Of a stretch of 64,000 nucleotides of DNA, positions 25,001 to 33,238 are shown in pieces. Every line of letters starts with the position of its first letter. Position 1 is the first letter of the stretch. The position numbers were made by a program, and so were the translations under genes. The stretch lies in NCBI GenBank assembly GCA_049324835.1, contig JBMOMT010000010.1, positions 94,643 through 158,642 on the forward strand, read 5' to 3'. The stretch comes from JBMOMT01 sp049324835. Lineage in GTDB: Bacteria; Chloroflexota; Anaerolineae; CAYNKW01. Below the pieces are notes generated by a model, which was not told where the DNA came from, ran no database searches, and saw only the letters and a list, made by a program, of their open reading frames with translations.

Positions 25001-26037
25001 CTGTCGCCAGACCCCGGCTCCAGGCCAGTGGATGGGCGGCGGCGCGGGCGGCTCTTGGTCGGCGGCCCTTTTTGCTGCTGGGCCTCGCCTTTGTCGCCGT
25101 CCTGATCGCTTCGCTGTTCGTCGGGCGCTACCCGGAGCCGGGCTGGTTATCACCGGCCACGCTGGCGCAGGACGAAATGGCCCGGCGGCTGGTGCTCAAC
25201 CTGCGCCTGCCCCGGGTGCTGAGCGCCTGCCTGCTGGGCGTGACGCTGGCTGCGGCCGGCAGTGTGCTGCAAATGATCTTTCGTAACCCGCTGGTCGAGC
25301 CGGGATTTTTGGGCGTGTCGCAGGGGGCAGCGTTTGGCGCGGCGTTCAGTATCATCTATCTGAACGCTTCGCCGCTGCTGATGGAGGGCATGGCCGCCTT
25401 TTTTGCCTGCCTGGGTCTGGCTCTGTCTTACCTGCTGGCCCGCCGCGCTCGCTACGGCGGCTGGATTTTGCGGCTGGTGCTGTCGGGCATTGCCGTCTCG
25501 GCCTTGTTTTCGGCCGGCGTCGGCGTGCTCAAATACCTGGCCGACCCGCTGACCGAATTGCCCGACATTGTCTTTTGGATGCTGGGCGGGCTGTGGGGCG
25601 TCACCTGGGCTGACCTGCTCTACCTGCTGCCGGCCGTGGTCGCCGGGCTGGGGGTGGTCTATTTGATGCGCTGGCGGCTCAACCTGCTCTCGCTGGATGA
25701 CGACACCGGCTTTTCGCTGGGGGCCGCGCCGGGCCGCGAGCGGGCGCTGGCGCTGATCGCCGCCGTGGTGGCGACTGCGGCCGTCGTCTCGGTGGCGGGC
25801 ATCGTGAGCTGGATCGGTCTGCTGATCCCCCACGTCGCCCGGCGCTTTACCGGCGCCGACGCCCAACGCGCGCTGCCGGCCTCGATGCTGCTGGGCGGTA
25901 TCTTTGGCCTGCTGTGCGACGATCTGGCCCGCAGCCTGCTGGCGGGTGAGATCCCGCTGGGCATCCTGGCGTCGTTGTTCGGGTCGGTGCTGTTTATCGT
26001 GATGATGTCGAGTCGGAATATCCGGGTGCAGCGATGA
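24997..26037 (+). CDS. FecCD-family ABC transporter permease
   Basis: Protein of 346 aa with about ten membrane helices, typical of BtuC/FecCD/FhuB permeases. LRLPRVLSACLLGVTLAAAGSVLQMIFRNPLVEPGFLGVSQGAAFGA spans the signature region (RLPRVL and NPL-EP-LG-S-GA). SWIGLLIPHVARRFTGAD is the ATPase-contacting L-loop. The GTG start overlaps the preceding stop (GTGA) and the gene overlaps the ATPase gene by 4 nt. Confidence 0.93.
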   Translation: MTVARPRLQASGWAAARAALGRRPFLLLGLAFVAVLIASLFVGRYPEPGWLSPATLAQDEMARRLVLNLRLPRVLSACLLGVTLAAAGSVLQMIFRNPLVEPGFLGVSQGAAFGAAFSIIYLNASPLLMEGMAAFFACLGLALSYLLARRARYGGWILRLVLSGIAVSALFSAGVGVLKYLADPLTELPDIVFWMLGGLWGVTWADLLYLLPAVVAGLGVVYLMRWRLNLLSLDDDTGFSLGAAPGRERALALIAAVVATAAVVSVAGIVSWIGLLIPHVARRFTGADAQRALPASMLLGGIFGLLCDDLARSLLAGEIPLGILASLFGSVLFIVMMSSRNIRVQR

Positions 26038-26885
26038 GCCATAGTCAGCAAGACCTGACAGGTCTCGAAAGACCTGTCAGGTCTGAGCCAGCGATCCTAT
26101 CCGTTTCGGGGTTGTCGTTCAGCTACGACGGGCCGGGGCGCGCCGTGCTGCGTGGCCTGTCGCTGGAGGTGCCGGCGGGGGCGGTGGCGGCCATCCTGGG
26201 GCCGAACGGTTCGGGCAAGACGACGCTGCTGCGGCTGCTGCTGGGCGTGCTGCGACCGGCGGCCGGTGAGATCCGGCTGGCGGGCCGGCCACTGAACAGC
26301 TATCCCCGCCGCGAGCGCAGCCAGTTTGTCGGCCTGGTACCTCAGGACGAGCACATCCCCTTTGATTTTTCGGTGCTGGAATACGTGCTGCTGGGCCGTG
26401 CGCCCTACCTCGGCCCCTTGCAGATGCCCGGCCAGGCCGACCGGCAGGCGGCTCTGGAAGCCCTGCGTCTGGTGGGCATGGATGGCATGCAGGATCGATC
26501 GCTGCCTACCCTGAGCGGCGGCGAGCGCCAGTTGGCGACGGTGGCCCGCGCTCTGGCTCAGCAGCCCCGGCTGCTGCTTTTGGACGAGCCCACCGCCCAT
26601 CTGGACCTGAGCAACCAGGGCCGGCTGCTGGCCATCATGGACGGCCTCGCTGCCAGAGGCGTTACCCTGGTGCTGACCACCCACGATCCGAACCTGGCCG
26701 CCTCGGTTGCCAGCCTGATCGTGCTGGTGCGCGAGGGTCAGGTTTTGGCCGCCGGCCCGCCGGGTGCAATACTGACCACTGAAAAGTTATCGGCCACCTA
26801 TGGCGTGCCGGTGCACGTGTTCGATGTCGATCACCGGCAGGTCATTCTCCTCGCATCTTTATCAGACCCATCATCTCCGGTTTAG
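26034..26885 (+). CDS. ABC transporter ATP-binding protein (FecE/BtuD type)
   Basis: Protein of 283 aa. Walker A GPNGSGKTT (about residue 61-69), Q-loop VPQDEH, signature LSGGERQLA, Walker B LLLLDEPTAHLD and H-loop THD are all present. It powers the FecCD permease encoded just upstream. The first 20 residues contain an inverted DNA repeat (26051-26084) read in frame as QDLTGLERPVRSE; the ABC fold proper begins at ILSVSGLSFSY. The N-terminal tail is therefore an inserted repeat rather than a conserved domain. Confidence 0.93.
   Translation: MSHSQQDLTGLERPVRSEPAILSVSGLSFSYDGPGRAVLRGLSLEVPAGAVAAILGPNGSGKTTLLRLLLGVLRPAAGEIRLAGRPLNSYPRRERSQFVGLVPQDEHIPFDFSVLEYVLLGRAPYLGPLQMPGQADRQAALEALRLVGMDGMQDRSLPTLSGGERQLATVARALAQQPRLLLLDEPTAHLDLSNQGRLLAIMDGLAARGVTLVLTTHDPNLAASVASLIVLVREGQVLAAGPPGAILTTEKLSATYGVPVHVFDVDHRQVILLASLSDPSSPV
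26051..26084. repeat. Palindromic repeat inside the ATPase coding region
   Basis: AGACCTGACAGGTCT (26051-26065), loop CGAA, then AGACCTGTCAGGTCT (26070-26084). The two arms are exactly complementary, and each arm is itself nearly palindromic. It is read in frame near the ATPase N-terminus. Confidence 0.85.
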
Positions 26886-26977
26886 TCCATGCGGCGGAAA
26901 GCCCCCTCGCGGCAAAAAGATCGTGCTTGTTCATCCCTTGTTCTGGCTGGTATTATGGCAAACTCGGCCATTGGCCT

Positions 26978-28297
26978 TCACTCCTGGGGGACAAAATCGA
27001 CCGTCAGGGAGCTTGGCTGGGGCTCCACCCTTTCATTGGGTGTGGAGCAGGGGCCGGCAAAATCAAGGTGGTCGATGGCCCACTGGCATGGTGCGAACCA
27101 GTGTGCCGTAAACAGGTGTGTGCCCGTCATACCTTCGGCAAAGTTGTGTAACCAGAGGCGAGAGATCATTTGCTCATCACCGCTTGGGTCGATCGTCATG
27201 AGAAGATAGTCCTCGTTTCGAAGAATACCGTCGACCTCGAGCTCAAAATCGAGTCCGATTTGAAGGGGGTCCTGGTTCTCTTTCCAGCCGTGTTGGATGT
27301 GGAACGGTTCCCCGGCCGGAAACTGGATACGGGGTTCGGGGGGGGAAAACAGGTTGATTTTCTGCCCAACCGGTTCCCCTTCTGTGGGGCTGGGGGCAGG
27401 CAGAGGCGTGATGGTGGGGGTGGGCGTCGATGTGGCGGCCGGCTGCAGAGTTGGCGAGGGTGTAGAGGTTGGACTGGGCGCCGCTGTGGGAGTGGGGGGC
27501 GGTGTCGCGGTGGGTGCGGGGCTGAAGGCAGGGGAAGGAGTCTTTGTCTGGATAGGCACCGGCGTCGGGATGAGTTTGGGAGTGGGCGAGGGCTTGGGAG
27601 TGAAAGTGGGCACAGATGTGGGGGTGGGGGTGGATGATGCAACAATTTTTGAGGCAGGCGTGGCGGGGAGCCAGCCGGGCATCTCGCCTTCGGTGGCCCA
27701 CAGGACGCGCTCCTCGGCGTCCATCGGCTGCGGCGGCGATGGCGGCTGGCCCTGCTCGACGCTTGCCTGTTCGCCGGCGACCACGGTCACGCTCTGTTTC
27801 TGGGCAGTCAGTTCGACTCTTCCCTCCGCCACCGAGACGAGTGTCTGGCCATCGGCCACCTGTACACTGAAGCGGGTATCACGCACGGCGGCGACGGCGT
27901 TGCCCGTCTCGACGACAAAGTCATGGGGCTGATCGGTGGTGAGGTGGACCCACAATCGGCCGGCCTGCAAAAAGAGCTGCGTCAGCAGCATGCCTTTGCG
28001 CGTGACGCTGTGGGTGACGGTAAAGAGGCTATCGGCCGACAGGCGTACTGTCCCTTCCAGCAGCTCCAGCCTCACTGAAGAATCGGCCCCGGTGCGCACC
28101 TGCCCGCCGCCGTAAATGGACAGATTCACCTGGGCGGGTTGCCAATCTTGTTTGGGGCGTGGATGGGCCTCTACCCGGTTGACCAGTTCGATCACCGTGG
28201 CGGTGTTGTCTGACGCGGCAGGTGATAGGAGCAACACGGCCGCGATCAGCGCCGCTACCAGGCCCAGTCCGGCCAAAAGCCACCGGCCTTTTTTCAT
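26978..28297 (-). CDS. FecR-domain surface protein with Pro/Thr-rich linker
   Basis: Protein of 439 aa. An N-terminal signal/anchor helix (WLLAGLGLVAALIAAVLLL) is followed by a FecR-like domain at about residues 35-175 (GGQVRTGADSSVRLELLEGT, RLWVHLTTDQPHDFVVETG, AVRDTRFSV, SVAEGRVELTA). Then comes a long TPTPTP-type linker (about 215-310) and a C-terminal domain of about 115 aa beginning INLFSPPEPRIQFPAGEPFHI that I do not recognise. It is exported. It lies 39 bp downstream of the lipoprotein gene on the same strand, so they form an operon. GGAGGGACGAA precedes the ATG. Confidence 0.8.
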   Translation of the reverse strand: MKKGRWLLAGLGLVAALIAAVLLLSPAASDNTATVIELVNRVEAHPRPKQDWQPAQVNLSIYGGGQVRTGADSSVRLELLEGTVRLSADSLFTVTHSVTRKGMLLTQLFLQAGRLWVHLTTDQPHDFVVETGNAVAAVRDTRFSVQVADGQTLVSVAEGRVELTAQKQSVTVVAGEQASVEQGQPPSPPQPMDAEERVLWATEGEMPGWLPATPASKIVASSTPTPTSVPTFTPKPSPTPKLIPTPVPIQTKTPSPAFSPAPTATPPPTPTAAPSPTSTPSPTLQPAATSTPTPTITPLPAPSPTEGEPVGQKINLFSPPEPRIQFPAGEPFHIQHGWKENQDPLQIGLDFELEVDGILRNEDYLLMTIDPSGDEQMISRLWLHNFAEGMTGTHLFTAHWFAPCQWAIDHLDFAGPCSTPNERVEPQPSSLTVDFVPQE

Positions 28298-28336
28298 TTC
28301 GTCCCTCCGATGTGGCTACAGACACGTGGTTGGCCG

Positions 28337-30073
28337 TTATGGAACCCAGGACCCACTCCACGCGCTCTCGATGAAAGCCCGGATGATCTCGGCAGTGTTC
28401 GAGTCGTACAACTGATCGCCGTGTTTGGCGCCGGGAATGACAAACTCGCGGTAATACTCGTTCCATTCGGGGCGATCTAACCGCGCCGATTCCAGATCGT
28501 CCTGAGCGTACACCGCCCAGACGTGTTTGCCCTGCTCGACCATGATCGCTACCAGGTCGGCCCAGGCCCAGTCCAGATAGCTCCCTGCCGAGAAGGACAG
28601 CGCGCCCACACAGTTCTCCTCTCGTCCGCAGGCATACACCGCACCATCGCCTCCAACGCTGGAGCCGATGATGACGATCGGGCTTGGCGCCACACAGGGC
28701 AGTCCTTTGGCTGCCTCCACAGCGGCCAGGTAGTCCAACATCCAGTCGGATGGATGCCATTGTTCGCAGCCACCCTCACAGCCACGCGGGGTGATGGCCA
28801 AAGCGCCATACGAGAGATCTGGCGGCAGTAAGGCGGCAATCTTGTCGAAATCGTCTTTGTCGCCACGCACCCAGGGAAAATAGATCACCGTGACCGGTAC
28901 CGGACAGGCCGGCGGCGGGTAGTATTTGCCCACCAGGTTCTGACCATCCTCAGCCTGAAAACTGACTTTCTCAGGTTTGATGGCCGTTGGTCTGGATGTG
29001 GGTGTCATCGTTGGAGTTGAGGTGGTCACCTTCTCTGGCTCTGGCGTCGCTGTGACGGTAGGGGTTGGCGTTGGCGTCGGCGGCAGGATGTGGATCCACA
29101 TGGTAGGGGCGATGAAGACTATCCAGGATTTATCCGGGTCTTTGATGATCAGCTTGATGAGCTGGCACTGGATGAGCAGATCGACCCAGTCCTCGCCGAC
29201 AAGTCCACCAAACTTCCATTCGTAAACCACGTTTTCGTCGCTGTGGGCCGGGTCGGGGTCCACGCCCGTGGTGTAAAAGGAATCGTTAAAGCCCCACATC
29301 CCAAAGCAGCCATAGAATTGCTCGTCATCCCAATCCGGGTCGCCAGGCTCAGGGTCGCCGGGAAACCAGTGCCGATCCGTGGTGGGGTCGTGGTTGAGGC
29401 GGGCGATAAAGCCGACATCCTTTATCGTATTCTTGCCCGGCCCCTCAGGGATGAGGCTGCTGTTCTCCAGACCGGCCGCAGACAACCAGTTCGAGTCGTC
29501 TGGCGCGTCGCCGAAGGCCAAAATCCAGCACTCGACGATATTTCCTCCGGGGAGGGTGATCTCGGCCACGTTCCAATGGTTATCGCTGGGGGTGCGAAAC
29601 ATGTGCAAGAGACCATCGGGTTGGCCCCATATATCGTGAGCCAGGAAAAAGGTCACGCCGGGGAGGATGGCGCTGTTGCCTCGCGAACTGGTGGCGTTCC
29701 AGTCGTTCTTGTTTTGGGTGTAGAAATAGCCGGCGTTAGAGTAGGCGCCATCGCTAAACTCGTCGGGATAGTGATGGGCCTGCGCCCATTCCTCAAAGCT
29801 GGTCGCCATGCCGTCGATGATCGGATCTTCCGGGGTGTAGGGCGCCTCACCCGATCTGGGCGGGCCCGGCGGAGGCCCAACGATCCACACGGTGGGCGTT
29901 GGGGTCGGGGTGGATGTCGGCGGCACGGTCGCCGATGGCGCCACTTTTACGATTCTGGTCTTCTCGACCGTCTCTGGTGTGGGAGTCGGCGTTGTTGCCG
30001 GCGTGCACCCGCTCATACCCCAGAGCAGACCGAGAATCAGCACGACGTTCAATAACCCGATGAGTTTTTTCAT
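28337..30073 (-). CDS. Lipoprotein with C-terminal alpha/beta hydrolase domain
   Basis: Protein of 578 aa from ATG 30073, behind AGGAGGG. Signal peptide with lipobox-like GMSGC (Cys about 23), a TPTPTP linker, a large middle region (about 60-340) of unknown fold with many Trp, Asp and Gly, a second Pro/Thr linker, then an alpha/beta hydrolase at about 375-575. The nucleophile elbow is IIGSSVGGDG and a C-terminal PGAKHGDQL gives the likely catalytic His. Dienelactone-hydrolase-like esterases are the nearest group I can name. Cell-surface location is expected. Confidence 0.7.
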   Translation of the reverse strand: MKKLIGLLNVVLILGLLWGMSGCTPATTPTPTPETVEKTRIVKVAPSATVPPTSTPTPTPTVWIVGPPPGPPRSGEAPYTPEDPIIDGMATSFEEWAQAHHYPDEFSDGAYSNAGYFYTQNKNDWNATSSRGNSAILPGVTFFLAHDIWGQPDGLLHMFRTPSDNHWNVAEITLPGGNIVECWILAFGDAPDDSNWLSAAGLENSSLIPEGPGKNTIKDVGFIARLNHDPTTDRHWFPGDPEPGDPDWDDEQFYGCFGMWGFNDSFYTTGVDPDPAHSDENVVYEWKFGGLVGEDWVDLLIQCQLIKLIIKDPDKSWIVFIAPTMWIHILPPTPTPTPTVTATPEPEKVTTSTPTMTPTSRPTAIKPEKVSFQAEDGQNLVGKYYPPPACPVPVTVIYFPWVRGDKDDFDKIAALLPPDLSYGALAITPRGCEGGCEQWHPSDWMLDYLAAVEAAKGLPCVAPSPIVIIGSSVGGDGAVYACGREENCVGALSFSAGSYLDWAWADLVAIMVEQGKHVWAVYAQDDLESARLDRPEWNEYYREFVIPGAKHGDQLYDSNTAEIIRAFIESAWSGSWVP

Positions 30074-30141
30074 GGGCGTGACCCTCCTGCATTCAGGTTG
30101 AACACCACCGCGGGGCTTTACTTTTCCAGCATAAAACAAAC

Positions 30142-30179
30142 GACGCGCCCTCGCAGGGGGTATCCCCTGGCGGCGCGTC
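30142..30179 (-). promoter_or_regulatory. Two-tier hairpin in the leader of the lipoprotein gene
   Basis: Outer stem GACGCGCC / GGCGCGTC encloses an inner stem AGGGG / CCCCT; on the minus strand it is followed by GTTTGTTTTATG. It lies between the promoter and the start codon and could act as an attenuator. No known riboswitch consensus was recognised. Confidence 0.4.
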
Positions 30180-30273
30180 AGGCATGGACCGGAGACAGGT
30201 CGTTCGCTCGAAATAGAGGTCACCTTTTTCTCCCCTTGATGCACGGTGTCTGGGAGCGATTCACCTCGATCCT

Positions 30274-30303
30274 ATTCTACCACACTTGGGCAGCAAGCGT
30301 CAA
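30274..30303 (-). promoter_or_regulatory. Promoter of the lipoprotein/FecR operon
   Basis: Minus strand TTGACG (30303-30298), 18-bp spacer, TAGAAT (30279-30274). Confidence 0.5.
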
Positions 30304-30388
30304 TAGGTTGACGGAGGACAGCGGCATTGGGTCGGCGGAAAGCGCTGGCCCTACAAGTCGTCATAACGGCAGTGTAACACAGTTGTAA

Positions 30389-30417
30389 TTGCCGTCCCAT
30401 CGTTGCGGGTGTATAAT
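30389..30417 (+). promoter_or_regulatory. Promoter of the PA14 protein gene
   Basis: TTGCCG (30389-30394), 17-bp spacer, TATAAT (30412-30417). The -35 is weak and the -10 perfect. This leaves a leader of about 155 nt before the start codon. Confidence 0.5.
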
Positions 30418-30441
30418 CAGGGTACAGGGGAACAAGCAGCG

Positions 30442-30566
30442 TTGCAGTAGCGTCATACCTTTTGGATGCTGCTGCAATGAGGCGGCATGTTTGGGTTGTG
30501 GGGGGCCTGCGATGGTCAACCCAACGGCGATGACAACGGCTGTTGGCATGGCTCACGTGCGTGAGC
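30442..30566 (+). ncRNA. Structured 5' leader with three hairpins
   Basis: Hairpin 1: TTGCAGTAGC (30442-30451) / GCTGCTGCAA (30468-30477). Hairpin 2: TTGGGTTG (30491-30498) / CAACCCAA (30517-30524). Hairpin 3: GCTCAC (30551-30556) / GTGAGC (30561-30566), immediately before the AAGGAGGT ribosome site. The arrangement suggests a cis-regulatory RNA, but I do not recognise a known riboswitch class. Confidence 0.4.
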
Positions 30567-30578
30567 AAGGAGGTCGAA

Positions 30579-32246
30579 ATGTTCAAGAGATTTCGCTGGT
30601 TTTTCAGCCTCGCCCTCGTCCTGATGATTGTCAGTACCGCGCTGGCGCAAGCACCGGAGCCGCAACATTCTGACCCAAACTGGCAGGCGACCTACTGGAA
30701 CAACATGGAATTTTACGGTGTGCCCAACCTGGAACGGGCCGAAGCCACGCTGGAGCACGACTGGGGCGCCGGGTCGCCCGACCCGGCCATCAGCCCGGAT
30801 GGTTTTTCGGCCCGCTGGACGCGCTACATCGACGTGACGCCCGGCACCTACCTTTTCACGGCCATCAGCGACGACGGCATCCGCGTCTGGGTAGACGATG
30901 ACCTGATCATCGACGAGTGGTTCGATCACTCGGCCAGCATGTTCACCGTCGAAAAGGCGCTCGGTTCCGGCCATCATCTGCTCAAGGTGGAGTATTATGA
31001 ACACACCGGCCTGGCCACAGCCAGCCTCTCCTGGGCACCCATTTCCACGACGATTTTGAACTGGCGCGGTGAGTATTTTGACAACGCCACGCTGAGCGGC
31101 AACCCGGTGGTGGTGCGCGACGACCCCAAGATCGACTTTAGCTGGGGGGTTGGCTCTCCGGCGGCCGGCATCGGCGGCGATGCCTTTTCAGCCCGCTGGA
31201 CGCGAGACCTGGACCTGTCGGCGGGCACGTATCGTTTTTCCATGACGGTCGATGATGGCGGTCGGCTGTGGGTGAACGGTCAGCTCCTCATCGACGCCTG
31301 GAAGGTGCAGTCGGCCACCACCTACAGCGCCGACATTTCCCTGCCGGGCGGCAAAATCCCGGTCAAAATGGAATACTATGAGAGCAGCGGCGTGGCTACG
31401 GCCAGGCTCTCGTGGGAGCTGGCCTCGTCGCCCATCACCAACTGGCGCGGCGAGTATTTTAACAATACCGGCCTCAGCGGCTCGCCGACTGTGGTGCGCG
31501 ACGACGCCAAGATCGATTTCAACTGGGGCAGTAGCGCGCCCGCTTCCGGCATCAACGCCGATGGGTTCTCGGTTCGTTGGACACGCGATCTGGATCTGGC
31601 AGCCGATATGTATCGTTTTAGCGCCACGGCAGACGATGGTGTTCGGCTGTGGGTCAACGGTCATCTGCTGGTCGATGCCTGGCGCGATCAGTCTGCCACC
31701 ACCTACAGCGGCGATCTCTATTTGCCCGGCGGCCCGGTGCCGGTCAAGATGGAATATTATGAGAACAGGGGGGCAGCCGTGGCGCGGCTTTCCTGGGCCA
31801 GGGTGGAGGACGAGCCACAGCCGCCGGAGATCGTGATCGTCGATGACACCGACGCGGGTTTCGTCAAAGGCGGGTCGGCCACCGGTTGGGGCAGCGCCGC
31901 CGAAGGTCATGGCGGCCACCTGACCTGGACACGCAACAACGATCAGGTGCGCTCTGGTTACAACTGGGGTCGCTGGTATCCGGAGCTAACCGCCGGACGG
32001 TACGAGGTCCTGGTCTACGTGCCGGAGCGTTATTCCACCACTGCCAAGTCGCGTTACTGGATTGCCCACGCCGAAGGGTTTGCGCTGCGGGTGGTGGATC
32101 AGTCGGCCAACAGCAGCCGTTGGGTATCGTTGGGCACGTATCGTTTTGATGGTGAGGGCGAGTACGTTTCCCTCTCGGACGTGACCTATGAGCCTTATCT
32201 GTCGCGCCTGATCGCCTTTGATGCGGTCAAATGGGAGCCGCGCTGA
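30579..32246 (+). CDS. Secreted protein with three PA14 domains and a golvesin-like C-terminal domain
   Basis: Protein of 555 aa from ATG 30579, behind a perfect AAGGAGGT. Signal peptide (FFSLALVLMIVSTALAQA), then three PA14-type beta-sandwich repeats of about 125 aa starting near residues 30, 160 and 290. Each repeat has WxxxYFxN, FSxRWTR, YxFxxxxDDGxRLWVxxxLLIDxW and VKMEYYE. The PA14 fold binds carbohydrates in adhesins and glycosidases. The last 130 aa (VIVDDTDAGFVKGG to LIAFDAVKWEPR) match the golvesin/xly type beta-domain. No catalytic domain is present, so it is probably a surface carbohydrate-binding or adhesive protein. Confidence 0.85.
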   Translation: MFKRFRWFFSLALVLMIVSTALAQAPEPQHSDPNWQATYWNNMEFYGVPNLERAEATLEHDWGAGSPDPAISPDGFSARWTRYIDVTPGTYLFTAISDDGIRVWVDDDLIIDEWFDHSASMFTVEKALGSGHHLLKVEYYEHTGLATASLSWAPISTTILNWRGEYFDNATLSGNPVVVRDDPKIDFSWGVGSPAAGIGGDAFSARWTRDLDLSAGTYRFSMTVDDGGRLWVNGQLLIDAWKVQSATTYSADISLPGGKIPVKMEYYESSGVATARLSWELASSPITNWRGEYFNNTGLSGSPTVVRDDAKIDFNWGSSAPASGINADGFSVRWTRDLDLAADMYRFSATADDGVRLWVNGHLLVDAWRDQSATTYSGDLYLPGGPVPVKMEYYENRGAAVARLSWARVEDEPQPPEIVIVDDTDAGFVKGGSATGWGSAAEGHGGHLTWTRNNDQVRSGYNWGRWYPELTAGRYEVLVYVPERYSTTAKSRYWIAHAEGFALRVVDQSANSSRWVSLGTYRFDGEGEYVSLSDVTYEPYLSRLIAFDAVKWEPR

Positions 32247-32270
32247 GAACGATGGCTTTCAAAGGAACGA

Positions 32271-32314
32271 AAAAAGAGCCGGGGCGCGTTCAACAGCGCG
32301 CCCCGGCTCTTTTT
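32271..32314. terminator. Bidirectional rho-independent terminator
   Basis: A-tract, AAAAAGAGCCGGGGCGCG (32271-32288), 8-base loop, and its exact complement ending in TTTTT (32297-32314). It serves the convergent PA14 and dsbA-like genes. Confidence 0.95.
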
Positions 32315-32316
32315 GA

Positions 32317-33075
32317 CTACTGGCCCGCCTGGGCCAACTCTTGCTCGATGACGGCCTGAATCTCGGCAAAACTCTGCGGATACCCCAGGTCTCTGCCGTT
32401 GACGAACACGGTGGGGGTCGAGGTGATACCCTGGGCATGACCCTCGTCGAGCGATTGTATCACCTCCTGGCGGTGCTGCCGGTTGTCGAAGCATCGGTCG
32501 AAGGTTTTGCTGTCCAGCCCGAGTGTATCGGCCATCTGCTTCAACGCTCGCCGGGCATTGGTGTCTGGCTCGAAGAGCAGGGCCTGGTTGGCAAAGATCA
32601 GGTCGTGATAGGGCCAGAATTGCCCCTGATCGGCAGCGCACAGGGCCGCCTCGGCCGCCAGGGTGGACGTCTCGCTGAGAAAGGCCAGGTTTCGGTACTC
32701 AAAGCGCACCTTGCCGCTGCCGGCATAGGTCTGTTGAATCTGACGGCCCGCGTCAGAGGCGAAACGCCGGCAGCCAGCTCAGCCAAAATCACTCCAATCC
32801 TGGATAATCACCGGCGCGGCTGGTGGGCCCCAGGCGGCGCCATCAGCGTCGATGGGGTTCTCGGCCTGAATCTCGACCAGCGGCAGAGGGCGCGTGTTCA
32901 GCCAGATCAGCGCGGCCACGATGGCCACGATGGTCACCGCAACCAGGGTGATGGTGAGCCTTTGACGCCGTTGCCTGCGACGGCGCGCCTCGACCATTTG
33001 CGCCCGGCGGGAACGGTTGCCGCCGGTCGTTTGGGGCGCCTGCGGCGTGGTTCGACGCGTTTTTTTCTTGGCCAT
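32317..33075 (-). CDS. Membrane-anchored DsbA-like thioredoxin-fold protein, predicted selenoprotein (Sec99)
   Basis: Full reading is 252 aa with an in-frame TGA at 32781-32779. Upstream: MAKKKTRR start (ATG 33075, behind AGGAGAA), basic N-terminus, one membrane helix (about 40-60), then PAAPVIIQDWSDFG. Directly after TGA, in the same frame: AGCRRFASDAGRQIQQTY, then VRFEYRNLAFLSETSTLAAEAALCA and the cis-Pro loop GITSTPTVFVNG. In DsbA-family relatives the sequence here is SDFxCPxCRRFA, so TGA falls exactly on the first active-site Cys and gives U-x-x-C (U99, C102). All family motifs on both sides are intact, which argues against a pseudogene. Predicted role: extracytoplasmic disulfide exchange. 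Confidence 0.85.
32740..32756 (-). promoter_or_regulatory. Candidate bacterial SECIS hairpin for the DsbA-like gene
   Basis: On the minus strand, 22 nt after the TGA, CTGACG / CGTCAG form a 6-bp stem with loop CGGGC. The loop begins 28 nt after TGA and has G in its second place, within the general bacterial SECIS geometry that SelB recognises. Confidence 0.6.
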
Positions 33076-33104
33076 GTATTTTTCTCCTATCGGGTAATCA
33101 ACAA

Positions 33105-33135
33105 CGGCCATCCCCAGAGAGCCAGGGGATGGCCG
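33105..33135 (-). terminator. Hairpin between the HD gene and the DsbA-like gene
   Basis: Perfect 11-bp stem CGGCCATCCCC / GGGGATGGCCG, followed on the minus strand by TTGTTGATT. It may be a weak terminator for the upstream HD gene or a leader hairpin. Confidence 0.45.
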
Positions 33136-33176
33136 CTTCACTGCGCAATGCCCACAAACCTTGTTTGCTGGCAGGA

Positions 33177-33204
33177 ATTATAGTCGTTTCTGGCAGTGTT
33201 GCAA
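33177..33204 (-). promoter_or_regulatory. Promoter of the DsbA-like selenoprotein gene
   Basis: Minus strand TTGCAA (33204-33199), 16-bp spacer, TATAAT (33182-33177). It gives the gene its own promoter; the hairpin at 33105-33135 would lie in the leader. Confidence 0.45.
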
Positions 33205-33238
33205 ATCGTGAGGGGGAATGGCAAGGTGGTTGCTGGCC

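Noticed and set aside
27297..27932. Plus-strand open frames rich in Gly/Val
   Set aside because: They are the antisense of the Pro/Thr linker codons of the FecR protein.
30142..30179. Cyclic-di-GMP or other riboswitch before the lipoprotein gene
   Set aside because: The hairpin lacks the conserved sequence blocks of known classes; reported only as a leader hairpin.
32317..33141. Reading the DsbA-like gene as a pseudogene with a nonsense mutation
   Set aside because: The only disruption is TGA at the exact catalytic Cys, both sides are intact, and the same happens at the catalytic residue of the peroxiredoxin gene; selenocysteine explains both.
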